This document shows positions 11,823 through 24,500 of a DNA stretch of 64,000 bases, in pieces. The stretch's first letter is position 1; each line of letters starts with the position of its first letter. This DNA is from Misgurnus anguillicaudatus (Eukaryota > Chordata > Actinopteri > Cypriniformes > Cobitidae): assembly GCF_027580225.2 (NCBI RefSeq), contig NC_073358.2, positions 10,049,501-10,113,500 of the forward strand, written 5' to 3'. The notes below the pieces were generated by a model. The model had not been told where the DNA came from and did not search any database. It saw only the letters and a list, made by a program, of their open reading frames with translations. A program made the position numbers and the translations under genes.

Positions 11823-13470
11823 GAGGTATTGGGGAGGAATTGATTAAACCCTTTATCTCGGCCGCTCTGGGTGTTACTGGGTTGTGTTTTTTCGCAACAA
11901 ATAAATGTTTTACGCAGTTAGGAGCTGAATCAGTTCAAATTAACGCCCAGCTCCGATATCACTGTGACCCGTAATACTTTTTAGGTAGCTAGTGTGACTG
12001 TGTGAGCGACACTACATTGCAGATGTGCAACAAATTTATAGTTTCACATTGAAGTATTTTTCCAAAATTGAGCCCATGTTCAAATAGAGGTGTAACGCAA
12101 TATTAATCTAATACGCAGTTATTTAGTCACAATCATGTTGTTTCAAATCTCAAACACAAAGGGAGACATTTTTTGCCCTTACGTTTTTGCTATTTAAACA
12201 TCGGCATTGTCTCGATCCTACACGGGACCAACCAATAATGTTTGGTATCATTGTTTTAATACCTACCATAATGTGACATGTCTAGTTTGAATATGCAGAA
12301 GCACGGCAAAATGTTGAGAAGCGGAAATCAGTAAATCCACTTAAATAGCAATGTTGATGTGAGTAATAAGCTTAGATTTCTTTTTTTTTTTTTTTGGTGA
12401 GCCATTCCTTTAAGTTGGTGGTTTTTCTGGTCACCATTAAGTGCAATATGGACAGGCTACCAATTTGTAAGTCCAGAGTTTTATTTCCTGTACATAAAGA
12501 AATCACACAAAGACCACTGCAGACGTCTGAGTTTAACCAATTAATTTTAATGGTCTTTTTTATTAACTTGTGCATTAGTCAGATCCTCACCAACAAAGTC
12601 ACAGACCGTCACACTATGTTTCATATAGACGTTTACCATACTAGCTGCTTTTACTTTGCTTTATTCACACACTGACAGTGTATAGACTTAATGGCAATGT
12701 TATACTTCTTCTATTCATTTTTTACAGTCATGTTTGATTTTATGTTTCATCACAAGTAAATAAGAAAACTTTTTTGTATGAACTAAAAGAACCTGTGCCT
12801 ATTTTTCCCCCATTCATCATGTAAATCAGCTATATGTATTCATTGAGTTCTACATACTAATAGACTTTATTCAAGATTGATTTAAGACTGTACTATTGAT
12901 GCACTTTGTGCCATAAAGTCAATTTTACCTCTTTACCGTGTCCATTTGTTGTATTTTGTTCATTTTTGCCTCAGAGTTGAAACCTTGTTGTTAAAAAAAA
13001 GAAACAAAATTACAATTCTTCCACACAAGAGCTTGTATGTACCAAAACCTTTGTTAACATTTAGTTCTGCCCTTCATCTGAATGACATTGAGATATTGAT
13101 CTGAATGTCTGTGTTATTATGGGACTATGAGGAGGAGGAGTCAGAAAATTCAGCCCAGACCAAAACAAAGATTTGACATCTGTTATGAGACAGTTATGAG
13201 TGTAAATCACAGGACCAGTTGAGAAAATATACTGGGTAAAGTAATATTATTGTTTATAACATTTGTGTATCAAGACATTTTAAGTAGATCAAATTAAATA
13301 GCAGGTAATCTACCACATGGATTTTTATATGGTTTTTTGTATTACATGTCGATGGGTAGAGACAAAAATAATCAGAGAACAGATAATGTAACATATGTAA
13401 CAGATTGCATTGTAACAAAATATGACAATACATCCTGACTCAACATTTATGAAATAAACCCACTAGGAGG
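11823..13470 (+). other. 3' UTR and spacer after the RING gene
   Basis: No coding sequence. The first polyadenylation hexamer is AATAAA at 11900-11905, 78 bp after the stop. A second occurs at 13453-13458, so either a short or a long 3' UTR is possible. A poly-T run sits at 12380-12395. Confidence 0.5.
11900..11905 (+). terminator. Poly(A) signal AATAAA, rnf167-like gene
   Basis: Canonical hexamer 78 bp downstream of the TAA stop at 11820-11822. It is the nearest candidate signal. Use of the more distal AATAAA at 13453 cannot be excluded. Confidence 0.45.
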
Positions 13471-13809
13471 ACAAGTCCACAGTTTTGTTATAGATGCCTT
13501 CATGTTTGCCATTGTGATTGTATTGCTTTTATTTGCTTAAATTAGAAGTATAAAATGTTAAAAGTTTTAGTTTACAAAATAAAAGTCACAGAATTCACGA
13601 AAAAATTGACAAAAGTTAAAATCCAGCTAGTACAAAACTAGTCAGAAAACACACGTTTGTACTTACCTTCATAACACTTTTATCAACCATCCGTATTTTT
13701 TTTATCAATTTCTATATAATGTAACCCTGTAACTGCGTGTTTACTGTAATGCATAAATCTTATTGGTTCTCACCATTATAATCCGAGAATAAAATCCCGA
13801 TTGTTGAAA

Positions 13810-13922
13810 TCTGATTGGTTCACGGGCCTGTCCATCAACATTGTAATCCCACCCTAGTACACATCAATAACGGCAGAGGAGAGCGACGGTGCGTATCATC
13901 TTCTGCATTTAAGCGACTTCTG
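13810..13922 (+). promoter_or_regulatory. Candidate promoter and non-coding first exon of wasf3
   Basis: An inverted CCAAT box (GATTGGTT) lies at about 13812. It is followed by a CG-containing stretch ending in CTTCTG and a strong splice donor, GTAAGC, at 13923. WASF3 genes usually have a non-coding first exon, and the first coding exon here begins at an acceptor (15488-15489). The pairing is therefore plausible, but it is inferred. Confidence 0.35.
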
Positions 13923-15489
13923 GTAAGCAAAAGTGTTTTGATATACATTTGAAAAACCGTCTACATTGTTTTTTAGTTTAGGTCCGAGGTTAAGAGATTA
14001 ACGGTCTTTTATAATAAACTCTTATACTGTGTAGTGAATATAATTAATTGTAAATCTGCGTTTTAGAGTTTGGTGCCCTTGGTTTCCTTATGCAGCCTAA
14101 CTTTACCACAGTACTAAATATTAATCTTATTTTTTTTACTTACGTGCTACTTTATTGTACTTAATACAAAATAGAAAAATGACTATGACTTACTATTTTA
14201 GTTTATTTTTTTATCCTATCTTCTTACCAACATGCAGTGTTTCAAAATTGGACCAGAACGTTCCTCCTCATTTATTTATTTAACATATCGTTAGTAGGCT
14301 ATGACAGGACTGACAGTGTGTTTCTGCAGTGTAGTTCATAATGAAATGAAAAACATTGATTTCCTTTTGCTCTAATAAAGCTTTCCACATTCCTGCCTGC
14401 TGATTGGTTCCTAACAGAGACCGGTTACACTTCCTCTCAACATATCCTGAAACATAACCTGTTTAATTTATACAATAGATGAAAACCTCAAACGTTAACG
14501 TTAAAATAAGACAGATGTGAGTTATGTCAGATGTCTTATGAGAGATAGTGTGACTAAGAGATCTGCTGTAAAACAGATCACAGTGCTCTCTCTGTATGTG
14601 TGTTTCTAATAACTTAATCCTGAGAGAAACTCCGCCTATACGTAATCTTCTGGTGACAGAAAGTCACCTAGCATGTGTGTGAATAGTACAGGATAAAACC
14701 AACATAACATGTAAGCTTTGAAGTAATCCTAAAAAAAATAAAATATATGTAACCCCTGTGATGGACTGGCCACCTGTGATTCCCAGTGGCCAGGATTATT
14801 TGGGAAAGTCTCAACTATTCCCTTCCGAATCCACAATGGTTAGGCAGGGTTGAGAATGGTTTTTGATCATTTATTCAGATAATAGATTTAACAGTTTAAA
14901 TTGTGTCAGGTAGGCATGAACAAAGCTCTTTGTCAAGTGTGGCAGAGTTTAGCTCCAACCATAACCTCTCTGCAAGATTGTATCTCAAATGTGATGATTG
15001 TAATAGTTAAAAAAAGATCAATATACTTCTACACCCTGTGATATACTCTATACTGTACCCATTTACCCAAGAGGGCACAGTTAGTGTGTATAGCACAATA
15101 TAACTATTTGAGAAGCATAATTATTTATGCTATCATAGCAACATTACACACTAACTAGGGCTTAAAAAATGGGATCATGAAGAATGTGACCTTTAAAGGC
15201 TTTTACATCTGAACTCTCCATTTTCTGTTGCATCTCTCTCATCGTTTTGCCTCTCACAGGATTTCATTCAGGATTATTTACTTATGTTATGTGTAAATTT
15301 AGAAGCCACAAAAGTTGCCCAACAAGAACTATATTAAAAAAAGAGAAATGCAATACATACTGAACTTCTATCTGGAAACACAGTAGAATTTAGTTCTGCT
15401 AATCATCATTGTACCCAAATGATGTTAGCATGCACCCAAACAGCAAACTTTTTACTTCTGCAGTCATGGGTTTATATGTTTGTTTACAG
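13923..15489 (+). other. Probable 5' intron of wasf3, no feature
   Basis: AT-rich sequence without a recognisable gene. The segment near 14750-14800 (CCACTGGGAATC-type) looks repeat-derived. The interval ends at TTTACAG, the acceptor before the start-codon exon. Confidence 0.35.
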
Positions 15490-15505
15490 GAGCTCAGGCG
15501 AAGTC

Positions 15506-18500
15506 ATGCCGATGATAAAGAGAAACATTGAACCACAGAACCTGTGTAAAGGATCTTTACCTGAAAACATCAGCAATGAGCTGGAGTGTGTGTCCAACAA
15601 CACCCTTTCAACTATTATACGACAACTCAGCAGTCTCAGTAAGACCTATATGAGAAAACAAGAATAAAGACTTCCATACAGAAATAAAAAAAATGTCAGC
15701 ATGTAACTGAAAATGTATATACAGAATTATTTATATTTGGACATATATGATTTGATCAAGATATATATTAGGATCCTCATCCACCAATTTGTCCTCATAC
15801 TCTTTCTCCTCATCCACCATCTCTTCCTTATTCTCTTCCTACTCATCCACCATCTCTTCTTCATATTCTTCCTCCGCATCCACCATCTCTTCCTTATTTT
15901 CTTCCTCCTCATCCACAATCTCTTCTTTATACTCTTCCTCCTCATCCACCGGCTCTTCTTCATACTCTTGCTTCCCATCCACCATCTCTTCCTCATACTC
16001 TTCATCCTCATCCACCATCTCTTTCTTATTCTCATCCTCCTCATACACCATCTCTTTTTCATACTCTTCATACTCTTCCACCATCTCTTCTTTATACTCT
16101 TCCTCCTCATCCACGTCTCTTCTCATACTCTTCCTTCCCATCCACCATCTCCTTCTTCATACTCTTCCTCCTCATCCACTGTCTCTTCTTCATACTCTTC
16201 CTCCTCATCCACCATCTCTTCCTCATACTCTTCATCCTCATCCACCATCTCTTTCTTATTCTCTTCCTCCTCATCCACCATTTCTTATTCATACTCTTCC
16301 TCCTCATCCACCGTCTCTTCTTCATACTCTTCCTTCCCATCCACCATCTCTTCCTCATACTCTTCATCCTCATCCACCATCTCTTCTCATACTCTTCCTT
16401 CTCATCCACCATTTCTTCTTCATACTCTTCCTCCTCATCCACCATCTCTTCCTTATTCTCTTCCTCCTCATCCACCATCTCTTCTTCATACTCTTCCTCC
16501 TTATCCCCCATTTTTTCCTCATTCTCTTCCTTATTCTCTTCCTCCTCATCCACCATTTCTTCCTCATTCTCTTCCTCCCGCTCCACCATCTCTTCTTCAT
16601 ACTCTTCCTCCTCATCCACCATTTCTTCCTCATACTCTTCCTCCTCATCCACCGTCTCTTCTTTATACTCTTCCCTCCCATCCAACACCTCTTCTTCATA
16701 CTCTTCTTCCTCATCCACCAACTCCTTCTTCATACTCTTCTTCCTCATTCACCGTCTCTTCTTCATACTTTTCCTCCTCATCCACCGTCTCTTCTTCATA
16801 CTCTTCCTTCCCATCCACCATTTCTTCCTCATTCTTTTCCTTATTCTCTTCCTCCTCATCCACCATGTCTTCTTTATACTCTTCCTCCTCATCCACCATC
16901 TCTTCTTCATACTCGTCCTCGTCCTCCGCATCCACCATCTCTTCCTCATATACTTCCTCCTCATCCACTGTCTCTTCTTCATACTCTTCCTCCTCATCCA
17001 CCATCTCTTCTTCATACTCTTCCTCCTCATCCACCATCTCTTCTTTATACTCTTCCTCCGCATCCACCATATCTTCATCATTCTCTTCCTCCTCATCCAC
17101 CATCTCTTCTCTATACTCTTCATCCACCATCTCTTCTTCAAATTCTTCCTCCGCATCCACCATCTCTTCCTCATACTCTTCCTCCTCATCCACCGTCTCT
17201 TCTTTATACTCTTCCTCTTCATCCACCATCTCTTCTTCATACTCTTCCTCCGCATCCACCATCTCTTCTCATACTTTTCCTTCCCATCCACCATCTCCTT
17301 CTTCATACTCTTCCTCCTCATCCACCATCTCTTCTTTATACTCTTCCTCTTCCTCCACCATCTCTTCTTCATACTCTTCCTCCGCATCCACCATCTCTTC
17401 TCATACTCTTCCTTCCCATCCACCATCTCCTTCTTCATACTCTTCCTCCTCATCCACTGTCTCTTCTTCATACTCTTCCTCACCACATTCACCGTCTCTT
17501 CTCATACTCTTCCTTCCCATCTGTCATCTCTTACTCATACTCTTCCTCCTTATCCACTGTCTCTTCTTCATACTCTTCCTCCCCATTCACCATCTCTTCT
17601 CATACTCTTCCTCCTCATCCACCGTCTCTTCTTCATACTCTTCCTTCCCATCCACCATCTCTTCTTCATACTCTTCTTCCTCATCCACCAACTCCGTCTT
17701 CATACTCTTCTTCCTCATCCACCGTCTCTTCTTCATACTCTTCCGCCTCATCCACCGTCTCTTCTTCATACTCTTCATCTTCATCCTCATCCACCATCTC
17801 TTTCTTATTCTCATCCTCCTCATACACCATCTCTTCTTAATACTCTTCCTCCTCTTCCACCATCTCTTCATTATACTCTTCCTCATCATCCACCGTCTCT
17901 TCTTCATACTCTTCCACCGCATTCACCTTCTCTTCTCATACTCTTCCTTCCCATCCACCATCTCCTTCTTCATACTCTTCCTCCTCATCCACTGTCTCTT
18001 CTTCATACTCTTCCTTCACCTCCACCATCTCTTACTCATACTCTTCCTGCTCATCCACCATCTGTTTCTTATTCTCTTCCTCCTCATCCACCATCTCTTC
18101 TTCATACTCTTCCTCCTCATCCACCATCTCTTCCTTATTCTCTTCCTACTCATCCACCATCTCTTCTTCATACTCTTCCTCCTCATCCACCATTTCTTCC
18201 TCATTCTCTTCCTTATTCTCTTCCTCCTAATCCACCATCTCTTCTTCATACTCTTCCTCCTCAACCACCATCTCTTCTTCATACTCTTCCTCCGCATCCA
18301 CCATCTCTTCCTCATATACTTCCTCCTCATCCGCTGTCTCTTCTTCATACTCTTCCTCCTCATCCATCGTCTCTTCTACATACTCTTCCTTCCCATCCAC
18401 CATCTCCTTCTTCATACTCTTCTTCCTCATCCACCGTCTCTTCTTTATACTCTTCCTCCTCATCCACCAACTCTTCCACATTTACTTCCTCCTCATCCAC

Positions 18501-21500
18501 TGTCTCTTCCTCATACTCTTCCTCCTCATCCACCATCTTGTCCTCATACTCTTCCTCCTCATCCACCATCTTGTCCTCATACTCTTCCTCCTCATCCACT
18601 ATCTCTTCCTCATACTCTTCCTCCTCATCCACCACCTCTTGTTCATACTCTTCCTCCTCATCCACCACCTCTTGTTCATACTCTTCTTCCTCATCCACCA
18701 TCTCTTCCTAATACTCTTTCTTCTCATCCACCATCTCTTTTTCATACGCTTTCTCCTCATCCACCATCTCTTTCTCATACTCTTCCTCTTAATCCACCAT
18801 CTCTTCCTCATACTCTTCCTCCTCGTCCACCATTTCTTCCTCATACTCTTCCTCTTCATCCACCTTCTCGTCCTCATTCTCTTTCTCCTCATCCACCATC
18901 TCTTTCTCATACTCTTCCTCTTAATCCATCATCTCTTCCTCATACTCTTCCTCCTCGTCCACCAGCTCTTCCTCATACTCTTCCTCTTCATCCACCTTCT
19001 TGTCCTCATTCTCTTTCTCCTCATCCACCATCTCTTCCTCATACTCTTCTTCGTTCTCTTCCTCTTCATCAATCATCTCTTCCTCATACTCTTCCTCCTC
19101 GTCCACCATCTCTTCCTCATACTCTTCCTCCTCATCCACCTTTTCATTGTTGTGTTTATAAAGGCATTGTAGTTGTATTTAACTTTTGCATTCTCTATTT
19201 AGCATTTTGCAAGTATATTTCAGTCTGAAATGTAATTTAGTGAGTGAGAAGCTTGTGTTTAAAGGTATATATATAGCTGCTGCACAAATATAGAGCTGTA
19301 CAATCTGTCCCCATAGAGAGAGAGAGAGATTAAAATGAAAGAGAATGAAGTTAAAGAGAAGGATTTATCTCTGATCTTTTGTCTTTCTCATGTACAAGGT
19401 AAACATGCAGAGGATGTGTTCAGTGAACTCTTCAATGAAGCCAACACCTTTTATGTGCGCGCTAATGGCCTACAGGACCGCATCAATCGACTCGCTATCA
19501 AAGTCACTCAACTAGACTCCAGTGTGGAGGAAGGTCAGGTTGAATGTTGCGTGTCACGTACCTGTATTTCAAAACTGTACTATATGTAGGCAAACATGCA
19601 TGAACATACATGAATGGTGCATTAAATGGACCAATAAAAAAACTGACTAAAATGTATGTTTTAGTTTAAAACATCTCGCTCTGACATATCTAAACATATA
19701 TCAGTGTCATTGTTTTGTCAGGGACAGGTTAATTATAACAAAGAATATTTCTGACACATCCCAGACAAAAACACCTTTGTATCTAAAACGTAGAATTAAA
19801 ATGATTCTCTGTCTCTCTCTCTCACTCTCTCTCTCTCTCTCTCACTCTCTCTCTCACACATACACACCCAGTTTCCCTCCAGGACATTAACATGTGCAAA
19901 GCTTTTAAGAGCTCTACCGTTCAGGACCAACAGGTGGTGACAAAGAGCAGCGTTCCAAAGCCCATGGCAGAGATTTATGACAGCTGTGATAGACCCCCAC
20001 CCCTCGACATCCTCACTGCCTACAGGTGTCTGCTTTTATCTTAAACATTTTAAGACAGGTAATATAAAGCGGTACAACTGAATGTTAAGTTGCATATTGT
20101 TTTATGTTGCCCTTCGTAGGGATGACAACATTGATGGACTGAAGTTCTACACGGATCCCTCGTACTTCTTTGACCTGTGGAAGGAAAAAATGCTTCAGGA
20201 CACAGAGGACAAGAGAAAAGAGAAGCAAAAACAGAGGGTAAAATGACATGTTTGCTCTACAAATTTTGAATTCAAGATTTGTAAATGAAGTCTACATGTA
20301 TCACCGTGCTAGAGTGATTTTTTACTACATTAAAATTATCCTACATAATGTAAAGAACATTCTGTGAAAATATAACCTTGATATCTTTAATACTGACTGA
20401 GTAGGATCATGTCAAAGATTGAAAGTGAACTTTGATGCTCCTCATCCTTAGTAAGTAGTAAGTTGATCTCTACATTTCAAAGTGTACCTTTTGGAAAAAT
20501 ACTATTTTCTTTTTTAAAGAAACTTTGAAAATAGTTTTCATAAGTCAAAGGGGACCAGTTTGGTTCCCCACATTCGTTAAAGGAATACTCCACTTTCAAA
20601 ACATTCCAGATTTCTTTTCCATATAGTGGACTTTAGTGGACCTCAATGGCTTGCAGTTTCAGTTCAGCTCTTTAATGGACACCACTTTTTTTGAAAATAT
20701 GCTCATTTTCCAGCTCCCCTAGAGTTAAACATTTGATTCTTACTGTTTTAGAATCCATTCAGCCGATCTCCTGGTCTGGCAGTACCACTTTTAGCATAGC
20801 TTAGCACAATTCATTGAATCTGATTAGACCATTAGCATCACGCTAAAAGATAACCAAAGAGTTTCAATATTTTTCCTATTAAAAATTTGACTCTTCTGTA
20901 GTTACATTGTGTACTAAGACCAACAGAAAATTAAAAGTTGCGATTTTCTAGGGAGATATGGCTAGGAACTATACTCTCATTCTGGCACAATAATCAAGGA
21001 CTTTGCTGTAGTAACATGGCTGCAGGAGGCGCAATGGTATTGTGTAGTGCCTGAAAATGGTCCCCTGCTATTGAAAGATACTAAGGGGACTATTTTTGGC
21101 TGCTGTGTAATATCATAGCCATGTTACGGCAGCAAAGTCCTTGATTATTACACCAGAATGAGAGTATAGTTCCTAGCCTCATCTGCCTAAAAAATGCAAC
21201 TTTTTAATTTTCCGTCGGTCTTAGTACACAATGTAACTACAGAAGAGTCAAGTTTTAAATAGGAAAAATATTGAAACTCTTTGGTCATTTTTGAGCACGA
21301 TGCTAATGGTCTAATGAGATTCTATGGATTATGCTAAGCTATGCTAAAAGTGGTAATCGGCTGAATGGATAGCCTGACGTTGTCATATTCAATTCTAGTC
21401 AGAATTTGAGTCTGAAACCGCTCCGTTGGTCTGTGATTATAGAGCGTGTTTAAACCGAACCAGGACAAAAAATGCCTCTGCACTCAATTGGATAGACCTA

Positions 21501-24500
21501 TAACCAATCAGAGCAACCCAGTGTGCGACATATGTTGAAATGGCGTCTTTTGCAGCCTGACCGAACTGCTAGTTATTTCGCTACAATGACACTAACATTA
21601 TGATTATACTAAGTTAGCGAACGTACATCGACACCTACTATGTTTATAACATTTCATTCATATCACAACATTGTGAGTTATTTACTAAGTCATACAGTCA
21701 GACTATCTCTTACCATTTGTAAGTTAGATGAACTTCATCCACGGGCTTTCGAAAAGGAGCTGGCAACGACGTTAGTTATATTCACGTTGTTGTGCACGCC
21801 GAGTTGCCCATTTTCATTGTGTTCCATCTTCTTAGCGACCATCGGAGACAGCTGATAAATTAAACTTTTGCCGATACCCAAGTGAGGGACGGCAAAAACA
21901 TCAACAACAAATGTATTGAACGCGTTTCTCTGTTCCTCTTTTAAAATCAATGCGCTGTCGATAACTTCTAAAACAGACTCGATGACAGAATATTCATATC
22001 TCAATTCTCCAGCGGTAGCCATCGTTGTTGTAAATGGATTCAACACAAGCGCTCTTTGGTGACATGGTTGATTACGTTACTGTTGATCATCTGTCCATCA
22101 TTGTATAAAGCCCTCCCTTGACAATTTGATTGGTCCAGACCGAATTTCCCCAAGCCTACAATGTTGTCGGCGGAGCTAAATTCGGCTGGCACCCAGGCTA
22201 CTGAATGGATACTAAAACGGTAAAAATCAAATGTTTAACTCTAGGGTAGATGGAAAATTAGCATATTTTCAAAAAAAAGTGGAGTGTCCCTTTAAGTGAA
22301 AAAAATGTTGTCTTATATGCGGGACAATACAGTATTACTTCACCTCAGTCTGTTATTATCATTACACAGGAACAGAAACGTTGTGTCGATGGGACGCTGC
22401 CACGAGAGATTAAAAATGTGCGTAAACCTAATAACCGTAGACAGGAATGGATCATGATGGGGCATGATAAAGAGCTGCGTCCGAATCATCGTCATCATCA
22501 TCACAGAGTCAAATCATCTGATGGTGTGCTGTCTATAGAGGGAAGGTTTGTTTATATGCTACACTTTACTTTTATTGAATCCGGGCAAAAATAACATTTT
22601 GTATTTGGTAACACGCTGGGAGGTACCTTAAAATGTTAGATTACTACATCATCTTTCCTTCTTTATAACAGATCACATGATCCACCCAACCTTGGCTATC
22701 CAGTTCCAGTAAGTCACGCTGGATCGCGGCCTGGTCATACCAATCCATGGGTGGAGACTGCGGCGTCCTCCATCGAGCATGAGTACCATAGCATCGGTGG
22801 TGCTGTCGGGTTGTGTACAGGTTCAGCTGTGAATCCGCTCGATCAAACACACCCGGCTACTCAACAGCATCTGCCTTCTGAACATGGAGTCAATGGAAAC
22901 ATCACTCTCCCTCCATCAGATTATGGGTAAAAAATGTGTTTCTCTGCTTTTGTAAACAAATAGGATCGGTCTCACAAAGTTTTCCCTTGAGCTGTCAAAG
23001 TCCCTTTAGGAAAGTAACAACACTAAGCACCAATGTTTGCAACGCCTCCAGAGAGTTATTTCAGTGTTTTTTGTTCACTTGGATACACATGCGCGTGTTG
23101 AAGCATATGGAAACATTTCCATACATAAGATCCTTGTTTCTCACTGTCTGTCTCTTCTTTAGTCTTATGGAGTGTTACGCCAGTTCAGGGCCACTGTCTC
23201 CTCCGGTGGGTCCCATTATTCCACCTGCACCTCCTGCAGGTCCAGCTCCACCTCCTCCCAGACCAATCGCCACAACCGTACGTTATCCTTTTCCACCTGC
23301 CCCTCCTTCTGAAGGTCTATCACCGCCTCCAGCTCCTCCTGTACCTTCACATACAAATACACTGACCGTGCAACCTGCTACTGACGGTCGCAGTGACCTC
23401 CTCTCTGCAATAAGAATGGGTAAGGGATGTGTTTTGTACATATAAACATTTAAACACGTGACTTCTTTGCTGATTTATTAATTTTTAGTGTACAATGTGT
23501 TTAGCAAATCATTGAAAGACTTTGCCATTTTGAATAATGATGTACAAGCAACAGACTATTTTAATACGAACCAACTGCAGAAACGCTGAACCATACATCA
23601 TGACATGTCGTGAATCCCCGTTACTATCAAGCAATTTATTAAAAAATATTTAATTGAAAGTATATTTTAAAGTTAAATGCATAGTTTATTATCTATATTT
23701 GAAGAGTTTTGTTGCAAAACGAGATGAATCCATTTTTTTACATTTTTGTCAAAACATGTTTATTATTATGTTATCATGTTATTATTTTGTTTTATGGTGC
23801 TACTTAGCTGTATTTTAAGTTATGAAGGTTTAAATCAAAACAAACCAACTGCAGTTGAATTGATATTGATTGGAATGCACAACCAAAAAACAAGATTTCT
23901 GAAAAAACAGAGTTATCTCGTTTTGCAACGAAACTCTTCATTTATCATTATTTGTTTTGTTGTGTTATAAATGATTAACAATATAAATTGAACACAAATC
24001 TTAAATAAAAATAGTATAATAATAATAAAAACAAAGCTTGAGGATTTGAACATTTGATTAATTGAAAAAAGCATTTTTAACACTCAAATTCACAACTAAA
24101 AAAAAACTTTTCATAGTTTCTCAAAGAACAATTCCATAGTGGAGTGAAAAAACAACAATTATTCATTTTAATAAAGTGTTTTTCCCTCTCAAATAGCAAA
24201 AGCATAACACACTAGCTGTACCTGTTCCAAATAAATATGATTAATTAAAATACAAAATTCAAACTAAAAAATAAATAAAATAAAAATCAATTGAATTAAG
24301 CAGGCCCACACTGCTACTCCGCCCACTTCCGGCCTCAGACTGCCGACTGCCAGCTATCTTCAGATGTGCGCTTTGGTTGTACAATGCGCCGGTTGGTTGT
24401 TGTGATATTTGTCCCGCCCCTTCTCCACTCTGATTGGACGGGCGTGTGAGAACTGACATTGACGAGCTGAACTTATGATTCTGTGCTTCTGCAGTTAGGG

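Larger units (their letters stand above)
20581..22291. mobile_element. TTAA-flanked foldback element in wasf3 intron 4
   Basis: The ends read AGGAATACTCCACTTT and AAAGTGGAGTGTCCCT, with TTAA at 20577-20580 and 22292-22295. The arms are inverted copies over about 450 bp, around a centre at about 21030-21110. The right arm is split by the younger element at 21370-22200. Confidence 0.8.

Noticed and set aside
15713..19228. 1171-codon open frame, with parallel 683-codon + and several minus frames
   Set aside because: It is the 33-bp minisatellite in an intron of wasf3. The unit has no stops in five of six frames, so length is not evidence of coding.
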